DNA from: Bog-756 sp963741055
Lineage (GTDB): Bacteria; Actinomycetota; Acidimicrobiia; Acidimicrobiales; RAAP-2
Direction of reading: 5' to 3'
Assembly: GCA_963741055.1 (NCBI GenBank)
Contig: CAVUGU010000012.1
Span: 3,493 to 67,492 of the forward strand
Length of the DNA: 64,000 bases
Below are positions 1 through 8,618 of the stretch, piece by piece; the stretch's first letter is position 1; each line of letters starts with the position of its first letter. A model generated the notes under the pieces. That model was not told where the DNA came from. It was given only the letters and a program-made list of their open reading frames with translations, and searched no databases. The position numbers and the translations under genes were made by a program.

Positions 1-330
1 CTCTGGGCCCACACCTGCGGGTTCCGGGGCCACTTCCTCACCAAGTCCCGGCGCTACTCGACGACGTTCGGGGCGCTGCGGGCCGAACGGCAGCGGTGGC
101 GGCTCGCCGCACTGACGAGGGCTCGCCGGACGAGGAGCCCGCGCCGGACGAGGACGAGGTCCGCGAGTGGACGCTACGAGGGCTCCGGCTACCTGACCGC
201 CGGTGACGTCTGCCTGGCCCGGAACCTCGAGGACGAGCTGCGGCTCGGTCGGTCGGTCGCACGTGAAGAGGGAGCCGCCAGATCAACCTGGGGAGCGGCG
301 TCGGCTAAGCGAGATGCGGGAGATCATTGA
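1..330 (+). CDS. RepSA-type replication initiator, C-terminal fragment (cut by window edge)
   Basis: Reading frame 1 is open from the first base to a TGA at 328-330, giving the last ~109 residues of a protein that begins left of the window. The segment GHFLTKSRRYSTTFG followed by ALRAERQRWR is the hallmark of RepSA initiators of actinomycete integrative and conjugative elements (pSAM2-like), which replicate the excised circle by rolling circle. A later stretch (EGSGYLTAGDVCLA) also fits the family's C-terminus. The TGA overlaps the start of the excisionase gene (TGATG), the usual rep-xis arrangement. The catalytic domain lies outside the window, so activity cannot be judged. Identification rests on remembered family motifs. 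Confidence 0.75.
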   Translation, partial: LWAHTCGFRGHFLTKSRRYSTTFGALRAERQRWRLAALTRARRTRSPRRTRTRSASGRYEGSGYLTAGDVCLARNLEDELRLGRSVAREEGAARSTWGAASAKRDAGDH

Positions 331-596
331 TGGAGCAGATCTTCCAGACCGTCGACGAAGGTGGCGAGCGTTTGTGGCAAGCGACCATCAGCTCCTCCGA
401 GTCGCTAATTGACATTCCGGGCCTCGCCAAACGGCTCGGGACGACCGTCCGTCACGTACGCCGACTCGTCGCGGAAAAGCGCGTTCCGTACCTAAAAGTC
501 GGTGGACTGATCCGCTTCGATCCGTCCGACATTGCCGCGTGGCTGGACGGGCACAGAGTGCCGCTGGCCGAATCGAAGGATCGTCGCCGGAGATAA
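330..596 (+). CDS. Excisionase / MerR-like helix-turn-helix DNA-binding protein (Xis)
   Basis: An ~88-residue protein starts at the ATG at 330, overlapping the rep stop codon; an in-frame TTG at 327 is the alternative. The core around residues 25-75 (DIPGLAKRLGTT, RHVRRLVAEKRVPYLKVGG, RFDPSDIAAWL) is the helix-turn-helix-plus-wing of the excisionase family (helix_turn_helix_17 / AlpA-like). In AICEs this small protein bends att DNA and biases the integrase towards excision. Position between rep and int supports this. The C-terminus is basic (KDRRRR). Translational coupling to rep is inferred from the overlap. Confidence 0.8.
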   Translation: MEQIFQTVDEGGERLWQATISSSESLIDIPGLAKRLGTTVRHVRRLVAEKRVPYLKVGGLIRFDPSDIAAWLDGHRVPLAESKDRRRR

Positions 597-600
597 GCCT

Positions 601-1832
601 CTACCCCGAGGGCTCCGAACCGAAGAGCGCTTGTCCGATGCGGTCGGCTGCATCCCGTTGCATCGTCGGCGTCACATGGCTGTAGAGATTGGTGAACAGC
701 GTGGCGTCAGCGTGTCCCAGCCGCTCGGCCGCCACCTTCGGTGGCACGCCGCTGGCCAGCATGAGAGTGGCGCAAGTGTGCCGGAGGCCGTGCGCGGTCA
801 GCCGGGGAAGCCCAGCTCCTTCGGTGTAGACGCCGAGCAGCCGAGAGAGTCCGTTGAGGGTGGTAGTGGCCGCCGCGTTCCTTGGTGAAGACGTACTCGC
901 TCGTCCACGTACTGCGCGGCCGCCAGCGGCTCCTCGGCTTGGAGCGCGCGTTGACGCCGGAGCACAACGACCAGCCCGTCGTCGAGGTCGATGGTCCGGA
1001 CGGCGTCGCGGCTCTTGCCCGTCGACGGAAGGAGGTCGTGGCCGAGGGTCGAGGCGAAGTCGACGACTCCGCACGACGCGCCGTCTCGAGGTCGACGTTG
1101 GGCCACCGCAGCCACACCAGCTCGCCGATGCGCAGGCCGGAGCCGAGCAGGAAGGCCCAGAGCGGCCAGGTCCGGTCGCCCTCCATCAGCGCCGAGGAAC
1201 TCGCGGGCCTGCTCGGGTGACCAGTGCTTCGGGATCGAGCGCTTGGGGCGCGGGCTGCGGGACCTGGGTCAGTCGGGATTGTCGGTGACCATGCCGCGGT
1301 CGTCATGGCCAGCTTGAACGCGCCGGACAGCGGCGAGCGGGCCAACCGGATGGTGTTGGGCGAGAGGCTTTGCCCGGCAGGAGCTTGCCGTCGCTCCTCG
1401 ATCTTTCGCTTGGTCCCGCCCTCCTTGGTCAGCTTGCGCTGCCAGGCGAGGATGACCTCTGGGGTGACGTCCCGGACCCGCTTGTTACCGAGGTAGGGAC
1501 GGACGTAGTCGTCGGCGTAGTGGCGGTAGTCGAAGCGGGTCTTCGCCGAGAGGTGGCCGTCGGCGTCGAGACCGTCAAGGTAGAGATCCAGAAGCTCGTT
1601 GACCGTCATGCCGCCGGCGACCGGTCGCAGTTGGCGCCACGGTCAGCCTTGCCGAGCAGCTCCCGGCGGGCTTCGGCCGCCTCGCCGGCCGTGGCGGAAG
1701 CCCCGCCGGGTGATTTGCTCCCGCCGACCGGTGACGCGGGTCGCGGCCGACGGTGACCTTGAAGTACCAGCCGCCCCGCTCGTCGTGGTAGACGCCCTGC
1801 GGCTTGCTTCGGCATCGGCGAACCCCTTGCAC
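601..1832 (-). pseudogene. Tyrosine-recombinase integrase, disrupted by several frameshifts
   Basis: Fragments of one site-specific tyrosine integrase (~400 residues when intact) lie in order across three minus-strand frames. They are an N-terminal arm-binding segment (GVYHDERGGWYFKVTVGRDP, then TGRREQITRRGF, then TAGEAAEARRELLGK), the core-binding SAM-like domain (MTVNELLDLYLDGL to NTIRLARSPLSGAFKLAM), the first catalytic block with the conserved Arg (SGLRIGELVWLRW), and the C-terminal block with H-x-x-R (HGLRHTCATLM), LGHAD and the nucleophile region (TNLYSHVTPTM). At least four frame changes separate these. The gene ends five bases from the end of xis and its 5' end faces tRNA-Arg, as expected for an element integrated at that tRNA. 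Decay or assembly indels cannot be told apart here. Confidence 0.8.
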
Positions 1833-1836
1833 CGCC

Positions 1837-1869
1837 GTGAGAACCGTTTGGTTCTCACGAGGTTCTCAC
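1837..1869. repeat. GGTTCTCAC repeats between integrase and tRNA: inverted pair plus direct copy
   Basis: GTGAGAACC (1837-1845) and GGTTCTCAC (1850-1858) form a perfect 9-bp inverted repeat around the 4-base loop GTTT. A third copy, GGTTCTCAC, follows at 1861-1869 in direct orientation. The cluster sits just upstream of the integrase coding region and ~60 bases from the tRNA 3' end, where integrase arm-type or Xis sites and int regulatory sites normally lie. It could instead be a hairpin in the int leader. Repeats are seen directly; the role is inferred. Confidence 0.6.
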
Positions 1870-1930
1870 AGGGCTGTAACTGCGAGCCAAGGCCTGTCAG
1901 GGATAAGCGCCTCTGACCTGGGCTTTCTTG

Positions 1931-1955
1931 CGCGCTCGGAGGGATTCGAACCCCC
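1931..1955. other. Putative attachment site (att) at the tRNA-Arg 3' end
   Basis: AICE integrases usually recombine within the 3' part of a tRNA gene, restoring it. The rep-xis-int end of the element abuts the 3' end of tRNA-Arg, so the core att should overlap the T arm and acceptor stem here. Exact borders cannot be set because the second att copy, a repeat of this segment, would lie left of the window. Confidence 0.4.
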
Positions 1956-2004
1956 AACCTTCTGATCCGTAGTCAGATGCTCTAGTCCGTTGAGCTACGA
2001 GCGC
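1931..2004 (-). tRNA. tRNA-Arg (anticodon ACG)
   Basis: The minus strand folds as a 74-nt cloverleaf: acceptor GCGCTCG (from 2004) pairs with CGAGCGC (1938-1932) and the discriminator is G at 1931. The anticodon stem TCTGA/TCAGA frames the loop CTACGGA, anticodon ACG, and the T arm is GGGGG TTCGAAT CCCTC. No CCA is encoded. The neighbouring AICE genes end on the 3' side of this tRNA, so it is the likely integration target. Confidence 0.95.
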
Positions 2005-2121
2005 CATTTGACAAGCCCCAAAATCGGCTGGGCAATCTCCTGCTGGGGCGGCTGACCACTGTACCCGGCCCCAGAAACGGCTCGTCGAGAGCCGGGGGCG
2101 GCTCGCCTCCGTCCGACGAGG

Positions 2122-4749
2122 TCAGGCGAGATGGGCGAGGTACTCGGCGGAACCGACGATCTGGGCGATCACGTCCTCGTCGGTGGCACCGGAACCCAGC
2201 TCTCCGGAAAAGAAGCTGATGTCGCTCGAAGAAGCCGGCCGGCCTAGGAATCGCTGAATGAACCCGCTGACGAGATCTGCCCGGTACTCGGCGGAGGCGA
2301 GCAGCTGATTCGCCACGTCGGTCGCCGTCGTGCTGAGCCCGAGTTGGGTCAACCAGAAGCTGAGCTCACTCGGGGAGGGCGACCGGTCGAGGAGACTCTG
2401 GTACGCGCCGTCGACGAATGCGGTGTTGGTTCCTCCCACATGGCTGAAGTACTCGGCGGAGCCGAGGATCTGGGCGATCACGTCCTCGTCGGTGGCACCG
2501 GAACCCAGCTCTCCGGAAAAGAAGCTGATGTCGCTCGAAGAAGCCGGCCGGCCTAGGAATCGCTGAATGAACCCGCTGACGAGATCTGCCCGGTACTCCG
2601 CCGTACCGAGCAACTCGGTGGCGATCTCGTTCGCGGTCGTTCCGAGTTCGAGTTGGTTCGTGTAGAGCGTCAGCTCGGTCGAGGAGGGCACGCGACCGAG
2701 AAGTTGCGCGAAGACAGGCTCGAGGAATGCCGAGACCCCCGGTCCCGCGACGGGCGCCGAGGTCGATGTCGCGAACTCCACCGAGCCCGCTTTCGCGGCG
2801 TACTCGGCGGAACCGACGATCTGGGCGATCACGTCCTCGTCGGTGGCACCGGAACCCAGCTCTCCGGAAAAGAAGCTGATGTCGCTCGAAGAAGCCGGCC
2901 GGCCTAGGAATCGCTGAATGAACCCGCTGACGAGATCTGCCCGGTACTCGGCGGAGGCGAGCAGCTGATTCGCCACGTCGGTCGCCGTCGTGCTGAGCCC
3001 GAGTTGGGTCAACCAGAAGCTGAGCTCACTCGGGGAGGGCGACCGGTCGAGGAGACTCTGGTACGCGCCGTCGACGAATGCGGTGTTGGTTCCTCCCACA
3101 TGGCTGAAGTACTCGGCGGAGCCGAGGATCTGGGCGATCACGTCCTCGTCGGTGGCACCGGAACCCAGCTCTCCGGAAAAGAAGCTGATGTCGCTCGAAG
3201 AAGCCGGCCGGCCTAGGAATCGCTGAATGAACCCGCTGACGAGATCTGCCCGGTACTCCGCCGTACCGAGCAACTCGGTGGCGATCTCGTTCGCGGTCGT
3301 TCCGAGTTCGAGTTGGTTCGTGTAGAGCGTCAGCTCGGTCGAGGAGGGCACACGACCGAGGAGATCTTGGAAGAAGGCGCTCACGAGCGAGGCGCCGCCA
3401 TCGAAAGAGGCCGAGAATACCGAATCGGCACCCAGGGTGCCGTTGGCCACGTTCAGGGCGGCGGCTCCAGAGCTCGTGAGCTGTGCGACGCCGAGCACCG
3501 TCCACTGTGCGGTATCGATCGTCCGGCCGAGGAAGGTCACCGGACCACGGGCCTTGATCCCAGCCACCAGGTTCGGCGTGAGCGTTGCGGTGAGCGTCGT
3601 GTTCGTCGAGCCGGGGGTTACGGCGACGGTCAGCGTGGTCGGCACCTGTTCGACGCCCAAGGAGACCGGCGCTGCAACACTCGGTGCAAAGTTCTTCGAA
3701 CCCAAGAAGGAGACGCTGAGGAGGTACTCGCCCGTCCCGCCCTGCGCGGTCAGCCATTTAGCGGGCACGATCGTGGCGCCGGCCACCAGCGCGAGTACGA
3801 GCGGCTTCGAATCGACTGTTCCCGCGACCGACACCTTTCCCTTCACGATCTCCGTGACGGTCGGGACCTCCTGGCGGGTCCCGGGCTCGTTACCAGCGGC
3901 AACAACCTTGACGACTACCGAGCCCGAGCCGAAGACGAACGTCGGTGCACCACCGGCAACCCCTCCGCCGGTGACCGAAACCTCGACTGAGGTCGGATCG
4001 GGGAGCACGGTGTAGACGACACGTCCGTGGCTCGGCTGCTGTACGCCGGTCGAATCGCCATAGGTCGCTGCGAGTGAATGGTGGCCGGCATCGAGAGTGC
4101 AGATCGGGCCCGAACCCGCCGTGCCGTCCCCGGCAGGGTCGGCCACGACCGGGACCGGCAGACTGAAACCCGGGCCGCTGAAGGTCACCGCTCCCGTCGG
4201 CGGGATACCACCGCCGATCAGCAGCGAGGCCGTCAACGTGACGCAGGACCCGAAGACGCCCGAAGGTGCCGACGACACGAGGGTAGTCAAGGTCGAGGGA
4301 TGTGACGAGGGAGTGGTCCTCGAGGACCGGGCCAAAGGTCCAGTGCCCACCGCGTTGGTCGCGGAGACGGCGAACACGACCGGGGTTCCGTTGACGAGAC
4401 CTCCGATCGCGACGTGGTCGACTGCTCCCGGCGTCGGATCGGTCGTCGAACCGGGCTGACCGGCCGGAACGACGAGCGCGTTGCCGGGCACCTTGCCGGA
4501 GAAGGAGGTCACCGTGAACCGGGTGATCGGCGACCCACCGTCTTCCGGAACGGTGAAGACGACGGTGGCCGACGAGTTGCCGGCGAGCGGACGTGCGATA
4601 GTCGGGGCGCCGGGAACCGCGACCGCTCCTGGCACCGCCGAGGCAGGTAGCGAGAGCATCGCTGACGCCACCAACGAGGCGGCCGCGAGGAAGGCGACGG
4701 CTAGCGCCCAGGGCTTCGATCGGCGGTTTCCACGTGGTCGGTGGCGCAT
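2122..4749 (-). CDS. Secreted FN3/Ig-like protein with DUF4214 repeats
   Basis: About 875 residues from the ATG at 4749, preceded by AAAGGGCGG; a longer frame to 4806 would overlap the upstream gene. Residues ~13-38 form a hydrophobic export signal ending in ASA. Then come a fibronectin type III domain (~40-150), two or three Ig-like domains of the bacterial Big_3_5 kind (~150-450; motifs such as TGAVTFSG and GPVTFLG), and ~425 residues of DUF4214-type repeats with the recurring pattern EYRADLVSGFIQRFLGR / GATDEDVIAQI. DUF4214 units occur in surface-layer, RTX and allergen-like extracellular proteins and are proposed to mediate adhesion or matrix contacts. The repeats contain an exact 552-bp duplication, annotated separately. 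It follows another secreted protein (4781-5470) on the same strand. Exact function is unknown. Confidence 0.75.
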   Translation of the reverse strand: MRHRPRGNRRSKPWALAVAFLAAASLVASAMLSLPASAVPGAVAVPGAPTIARPLAGNSSATVVFTVPEDGGSPITRFTVTSFSGKVPGNALVVPAGQPGSTTDPTPGAVDHVAIGGLVNGTPVVFAVSATNAVGTGPLARSSRTTPSSHPSTLTTLVSSAPSGVFGSCVTLTASLLIGGGIPPTGAVTFSGPGFSLPVPVVADPAGDGTAGSGPICTLDAGHHSLAATYGDSTGVQQPSHGRVVYTVLPDPTSVEVSVTGGGVAGGAPTFVFGSGSVVVKVVAAGNEPGTRQEVPTVTEIVKGKVSVAGTVDSKPLVLALVAGATIVPAKWLTAQGGTGEYLLSVSFLGSKNFAPSVAAPVSLGVEQVPTTLTVAVTPGSTNTTLTATLTPNLVAGIKARGPVTFLGRTIDTAQWTVLGVAQLTSSGAAALNVANGTLGADSVFSASFDGGASLVSAFFQDLLGRVPSSTELTLYTNQLELGTTANEIATELLGTAEYRADLVSGFIQRFLGRPASSSDISFFSGELGSGATDEDVIAQILGSAEYFSHVGGTNTAFVDGAYQSLLDRSPSPSELSFWLTQLGLSTTATDVANQLLASAEYRADLVSGFIQRFLGRPASSSDISFFSGELGSGATDEDVIAQIVGSAEYAAKAGSVEFATSTSAPVAGPGVSAFLEPVFAQLLGRVPSSTELTLYTNQLELGTTANEIATELLGTAEYRADLVSGFIQRFLGRPASSSDISFFSGELGSGATDEDVIAQILGSAEYFSHVGGTNTAFVDGAYQSLLDRSPSPSELSFWLTQLGLSTTATDVANQLLASAEYRADLVSGFIQRFLGRPASSSDISFFSGELGSGATDEDVIAQIVGSAEYLAHLA
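2140..2691. repeat. 552-bp exact direct repeat, copy 1 (inside the DUF4214 gene)
   Basis: Bases 2140-2691 are identical to 2800-3351, offset 660 bases (220 codons). The first differences are at 2139/2799 and 2692/3352. Within each copy a shorter sub-repeat, starting at 2161 and 2470 (309 bases, 103 codons apart), recurs almost unchanged. The identity includes synonymous positions, which indicates a recent or homogenised duplication. Confidence 0.95.
2800..3351. repeat. 552-bp exact direct repeat, copy 2
   Basis: Second copy of the 552-bp unit described at 2140-2691, in the same orientation and reading phase, separated from it by 108 bases that encode a linker rich in Ala, Thr and Pro. Recombination between the copies would remove or add 220 codons in frame. 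Confidence 0.95.
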
Positions 4750-4780
4750 TCCGCCCTTTAGTTTGCTCGGGAAGCCGCGA

Positions 4781-5470
4781 TCAGCCGATGAAGACGCTCC
4801 CGTCACCCATCGAGATCGTCTTGAGACCGCCCCGCTTGTCGCACTTGTCTTTTCCTGGTGGAGGAAGAACGAGCTGTTGCCGAGGGTGAACTGCGTCGAC
4901 GCGCCGCCGTCGATGCCTGGCGAAGGGTCCCGACTCCACGGCGGTCGGATCGATACCGGGCGGCGGCGGCCCGAAGGTCGGATTGCCGCTCGTATCGACC
5001 GAGGAACTGAGGACCATGCCGGTGACGATCGATTCCTTCTGGGTCAGCTTGGCCGAGCCCGGAGCCGTCTTGTACTTCATGGTCAGCGACGGCGCGTTCA
5101 GCACTTCGGTGCCGTCGGTGATCGCCGAGCAACTGGAGCTCGAGTAGGTGATCGGTCCCTTGATCAAGACCGCGATGATCGACACGTTGCCCGGACCGCC
5201 AGTCGCCGGGTTCGAGGTCGTGCAGTTCTCGCCTTTGATGGTCAACGTGCCCGCGCCACCGCCGCTACCGAGGGTGTGGAGCCCGCCGTCGAACTTGATC
5301 TTCGCGCTCACCGTGTCACACTTGTCGGTGAGGTGGGTCGCGTCGACCGCCGGTCCGCTTGCAGCGCCGGCGACGGCCCCGCCCGCCGGCGCCAAGGTGA
5401 CTCCCGCCGCGAGCGCAATACCCACCAACGAACCGGCCGCCACTGCACGCTTCTTCGAATTGCCGCCCAT
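4781..5470 (-). CDS. Small secreted protein of unknown function
   Basis: About 229 residues from the ATG at 5470, with a GAGAGGTG ribosome-binding site. The start MGGNSKKRAVAAGS is followed by a hydrophobic stretch and AGAASGPAVDA, a typical Sec signal peptide. The mature part has paired cysteines (DKCDTVSAKIKF, GENCTTSN, SSSCSAIT), Gly/Ser/Thr-rich beta-type sequence, and the ending GGLKTISMGDGSVFIG. Around 4860-4935 the natural frame appears to leave and return: the third frame reads GIDGGASTQFTLGNSSFFL there, which suits the protein much better than the Arg-rich text in the main frame. So two compensating indels are likely. It resembles uncharacterised actinobacterial secreted proteins and precedes the DUF4214 gene, possibly in one operon. 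Confidence 0.65.
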   Translation of the reverse strand: MGGNSKKRAVAAGSLVGIALAAGVTLAPAGGAVAGAASGPAVDATHLTDKCDTVSAKIKFDGGLHTLGSGGGAGTLTIKGENCTTSNPATGGPGNVSIIAVLIKGPITYSSSSCSAITDGTEVLNAPSLTMKYKTAPGSAKLTQKESIVTGMVLSSSVDTSGNPTFGPPPPGIDPTAVESGPFARHRRRRVDAVHPRQQLVLPPPGKDKCDKRGGLKTISMGDGSVFIG

Positions 5471-5555
5471 GGCCACACACCTCTCGGATCTGCCCTCGGC
5501 GTTCTGCCCTCGGCCTACCGCCATGATGAAGCACCGGGCACCCCCTTGGCAACGG

Positions 5556-7032
5556 TTATGACGCGGAACTCGTCAATCGGACCAGTCCAGCTCGCGCCAA
5601 ACGAGTGACCAGATCGAACACGTCATGTCGTTCGAGACCCTCTCCATCCTTTCTGTCCATGGCGTCACCGAGTGACGCGCCCGGTTCCAGCGTCAGAAGG
5701 AATTGCAGCTCGGTGGGAGTTACGGCGACGTCGATGCCCGCTCCGGTCGGAAAACCGCCGCCGATACGACCGAGGATGTACTCGTCACCGGTAAAGGTCA
5801 TCTCCTGGTCGAAACGGTGACCGGCGACCGGGTTCATGCAGAGATCGGCCAGAGCCTCCGGTTCCGCGCCCTCGGTCGTGACGTGGCCGTCAAGGACGTC
5901 GGCGAGCTGGTCGCCTCCCGGGCCGTCGAGGAAACGATCGGCGATGATCGCCCACGAGTGGGACGAGTCTCGCGTCGCCCTCTGCGGGCCGCGGAGACAG
6001 ATCACCCCTTCGTACATGTGCTCGAGGCGGAGACGCTCGTATTCGGCCAGCCACTTGCGCACGGTGCGACGAAGCACGACCGGGTCAGGTGCCGCCATCT
6101 GGTTCCAACGGGTCGCGTACTGGAGCGGCGTCGAGTCGCCGTAGCGAACGACGATCCCGTCGGCAGCCAACGGTGCGAGCCAGCCCAACGGTGTGGTCGA
6201 CCACTCCTCACCGGCACGCTGCGCCCACTCGACGAGCATCACCGCGCGCCCGCCGGGCGCGAGGACGCCCGGTAGGTCGGTGAGCAGCGCGCCGCAGAGC
6301 TCATCCGCCTCGCGCCCGCCGTCTCGGTAGACCAACCGGTTCTCCGGTGAGATCACGAACGGCGGGTTGGTCACTACGAGGTCGAACGATTCGCCCTCGA
6401 CCGGTTCGAACCACGAGCCCTCGCGCGCCTCGACCCGGTCGGTTCGGCAGAGCGCGGCCGACGCCTCGGTCATCGCCACCGCCCTCGGGTTCACGTCGAC
6501 CGCGACGACCGACTCGGCGTGGCTCGCGGCACAGAGCGCCTGGATGCCCGAGCCGGTCCCGAGGTCGAGCACCCTTCCGGTCGGCGCCCGCGGCGTGAAC
6601 CACGCAAGTGACCGCCCCGCGTTGGTAAGGCCCATCACGTAGTCAGACGAGTCGCGCCACTCCGGCCAGTCGTGGAGGACGGCGACCCCGCCCCACCGTT
6701 CGATCCCGAACCGCGAGACGACCTCGGTCCCGGAGCGCTCGAGGAGCCCGGCTGCCTCGAGGTCGGCGACCTTGGCCGGGCCGGATCCGCTCGGCGAGCG
6801 CGCGGGCGTCGACCGCGTCGTGGCCGACGAAGAGATGGACCAGGAGGTCGAAGTCGGTCGGTCCGGACGGGTGTGGGCGGCGGGTCGTCACCTGCCGAGG
6901 AACAGGGGGGGTGCCGCCGATGGCTTCGGGCCAGGCGGGGACCGCCGCGATGGCACGCCCGAGGATTTGCCAGGCGCGGAGGCGGCCAGCGGGATGATCG
7001 AGAAAGGGAGGGTCGTGGGTCACCGCGCTCAC
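5556..7032 (-). CDS. Class I SAM-dependent methyltransferase (N5-glutamine MTase-like), frameshifted
   Basis: From the GTG at 7032, with a GGGAGGAG site upstream, ~80 residues read in one frame (MSAVTHDPPF to AERIRP). One extra base near 6780 then shifts the frame, and the rest (AKVADLEAAGLLERSG, then MGLTNAGRS) reads to 5556, giving ~490 residues in all. The SAM-binding motif VLDLGTGSG, the acidic VVAVDVNPRAV loop and the catalytic TNPPF motif put it with the MTS/HemK-like small-domain methyltransferases acting on glutamine or nucleic-acid bases. The N-terminal ~130 residues resemble a winged-helix-like extension and the C-terminal ~160 residues have no obvious catalytic motif. The substrate cannot be named from the sequence. 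Confidence 0.75.
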
Positions 7033-7201
7033 GGGTGGCTCCTCCCTCGTCTCTCGCCCTCGTTGGGGTCTGCCTCCGGCCGGAGCTGACTATGCGTCAG
7101 ATAGGCTACGTCGCTGCGCCACGAGCCGGCGTCGTACGCCGAACGCTCCGTCGGCACGTCGTTCTTGTTCCCTGTTGCCGATGCGAGGAGGCCCCGCCAC
7201 C

Positions 7202-8618
7202 ATGGCTCCCGACGCCCCGTTGCACGGCATCCGGGTTCTCGAGTGCTCGGCCCTCGGACCGGCCGCGATCACCATGCCGCTGGTCGACCTCGGGGCCGAG
7301 GTGATCAAGGTCGAACCTCCCGCCGGCGACTACATCCGCGAGATGACCTGGCCGATAGTCGAGGGCGTCTCTTTGATGCACCTCCACGTGAACCGTGGCA
7401 AGCGCTCCATCGTGATGGACCTCCGCCAGCCCGAGGACGTCGCGACCTTCAAGGAGCTGGCCAAGGTCTCCGACGTGGTCGTGGAGGCGATGCGTCCTGG
7501 TGGGCTCGCTCGCCGCGGGGTCGGGTACGAGGATCTGCGTTTGTTGAATCCTCGGTTGGTGTTCTGCACCATCTCCGGATACGGGATGACCGGGCCGTAT
7601 CGGGATCTGCCGTCGCACGGGATCGCCTTCGACACCTGGGCGGGGATCGTCTCGCCTGCGGTGGACTCGGAGGGGTTCGCGTATTTGCCGGAGCACGCCT
7701 CGATGGGGATCCACGCCGGGCCGTTGTTCGGCGCGCTTGGGGATCGTATCCGCGGTGCTGCGGGCGGAGCGGACCGGTGCAGGGTCCTTCTTGGAGATCG
7801 CTCAGTCCGACGCGGCCGCCGCCATGGACTGGTACCGGTCCGAGACCTGGCGTGCGTACGAGCGTCCTTCGTCGGAAGTGACGGGGAACAAGGCCGACGG
7901 GTACGAGCGGCGCGCACCGGGCACCGCCGGCATGGTCGAGGGCGTCCGCTACCAGGTCTACGAGACTTCGGATTCGCGCTTCGTCCTGTTCATGGCCTCC
8001 GAGCAGGCCTTCTGGAAGAACTTCTGCGCGGCGGTCGACCGGATGGACATGTTCGAGCGCTGGCCCGGGTCGAAGTACGCCGACCATGCACGTGGGAACA
8101 TCGAGATGCGCCGCGAGCTCCGCGACATCTTCCGCGGTCGGTCTGCCGCCGAGTGGATCTCGTTCGGGATCACCGAGGACGTGCCGATCGCGCCGGTCAA
8201 CTCGCCGAAGACGATCGCAGAGGATCCTCAGTTCCGCGAACGGTTCGAGTGGATTCCGGAGGAGCGTCTCGGTGCGGACGAGCTGCCCACCCCGCTCAAG
8301 TTCGTGGGTGAGTCGTTGCCCTTGCCTTGGCACGCGCCGACGGTCGGTGAGCACACCGATTCGGTGTTGTCTGAGGTGCTGGGGTGGGACGCGGCTCGGA
8401 TTGCGGAGTCGCGGTTCACGGGGCGGGCTCGGTGGGGCCGGGGCCGGTGGGTCCGGGGCCGGCGGTACAGGCGAGGGTTAGGTCCGGTATCAGATTTGGT
8501 ATCATGGCTCCATGGACGCTTCGGTGCTGCTCCAGGAAGCCCGCCGTCGGAGCGGTATCTCTCGGAGGCAGCTCGCCCTTCGGGGAGGTACCTCTGCCTC
8601 GACGTTGTCCGCCTATGA
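7202..8618 (+). CDS. CaiB/BaiF family III CoA-transferase, frameshifted
   Basis: The ATG at 7202 has GAGGAGG ten bases upstream. The first ~180 residues (GIRVLECSALGPAA, DLGAEVIKVEPPAGDYIRE, HVNRGKRSIVMDL, LVFCTISGYGMTGPY) are the N-terminal half of a class III CoA-transferase. An extra G in a GGGG run near 7740 shifts the frame, and the protein continues as GIVSAVLRAERTGAGSFLEIAQ to the family's C-terminal block (DVPIAPVNSPKTIAEDPQF, PTVGEHTDSVL, LGWDAARIAE). The family normally ends soon after this. Here the frame runs on through a GGGGCC-rich tract to 8618, overlapping the next gene by ~107 bases, so a second indel near 8420-8470 is likely and the real end is uncertain. Enzymes of this family move CoA between carboxylic acids; the acyl donor is not predictable. 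Confidence 0.8.
8486..8505 (+). promoter_or_regulatory. Leaderless promoter with paired GGTATCA repeats (possible autoregulatory operator)
   Basis: GGTATCA occurs at 8486-8492 and again at 8498-8504, 12 bases apart. The second copy contains the -10-like hexamer TATCAT (8500-8505), which ends 6 bases before the ATG at 8512. That spacing puts transcription start at or next to the start codon, so the mRNA should be leaderless. Because the gene encodes an HTH protein, the repeat could be its own operator; that is inference. Confidence 0.5.

Noticed and set aside
4481..5608. Plus-strand 375-residue open frame
   Set aside because: It is antisense to two clear secreted-protein genes, is Arg-rich and lacks motifs; typical of G+C-rich shadow frames.
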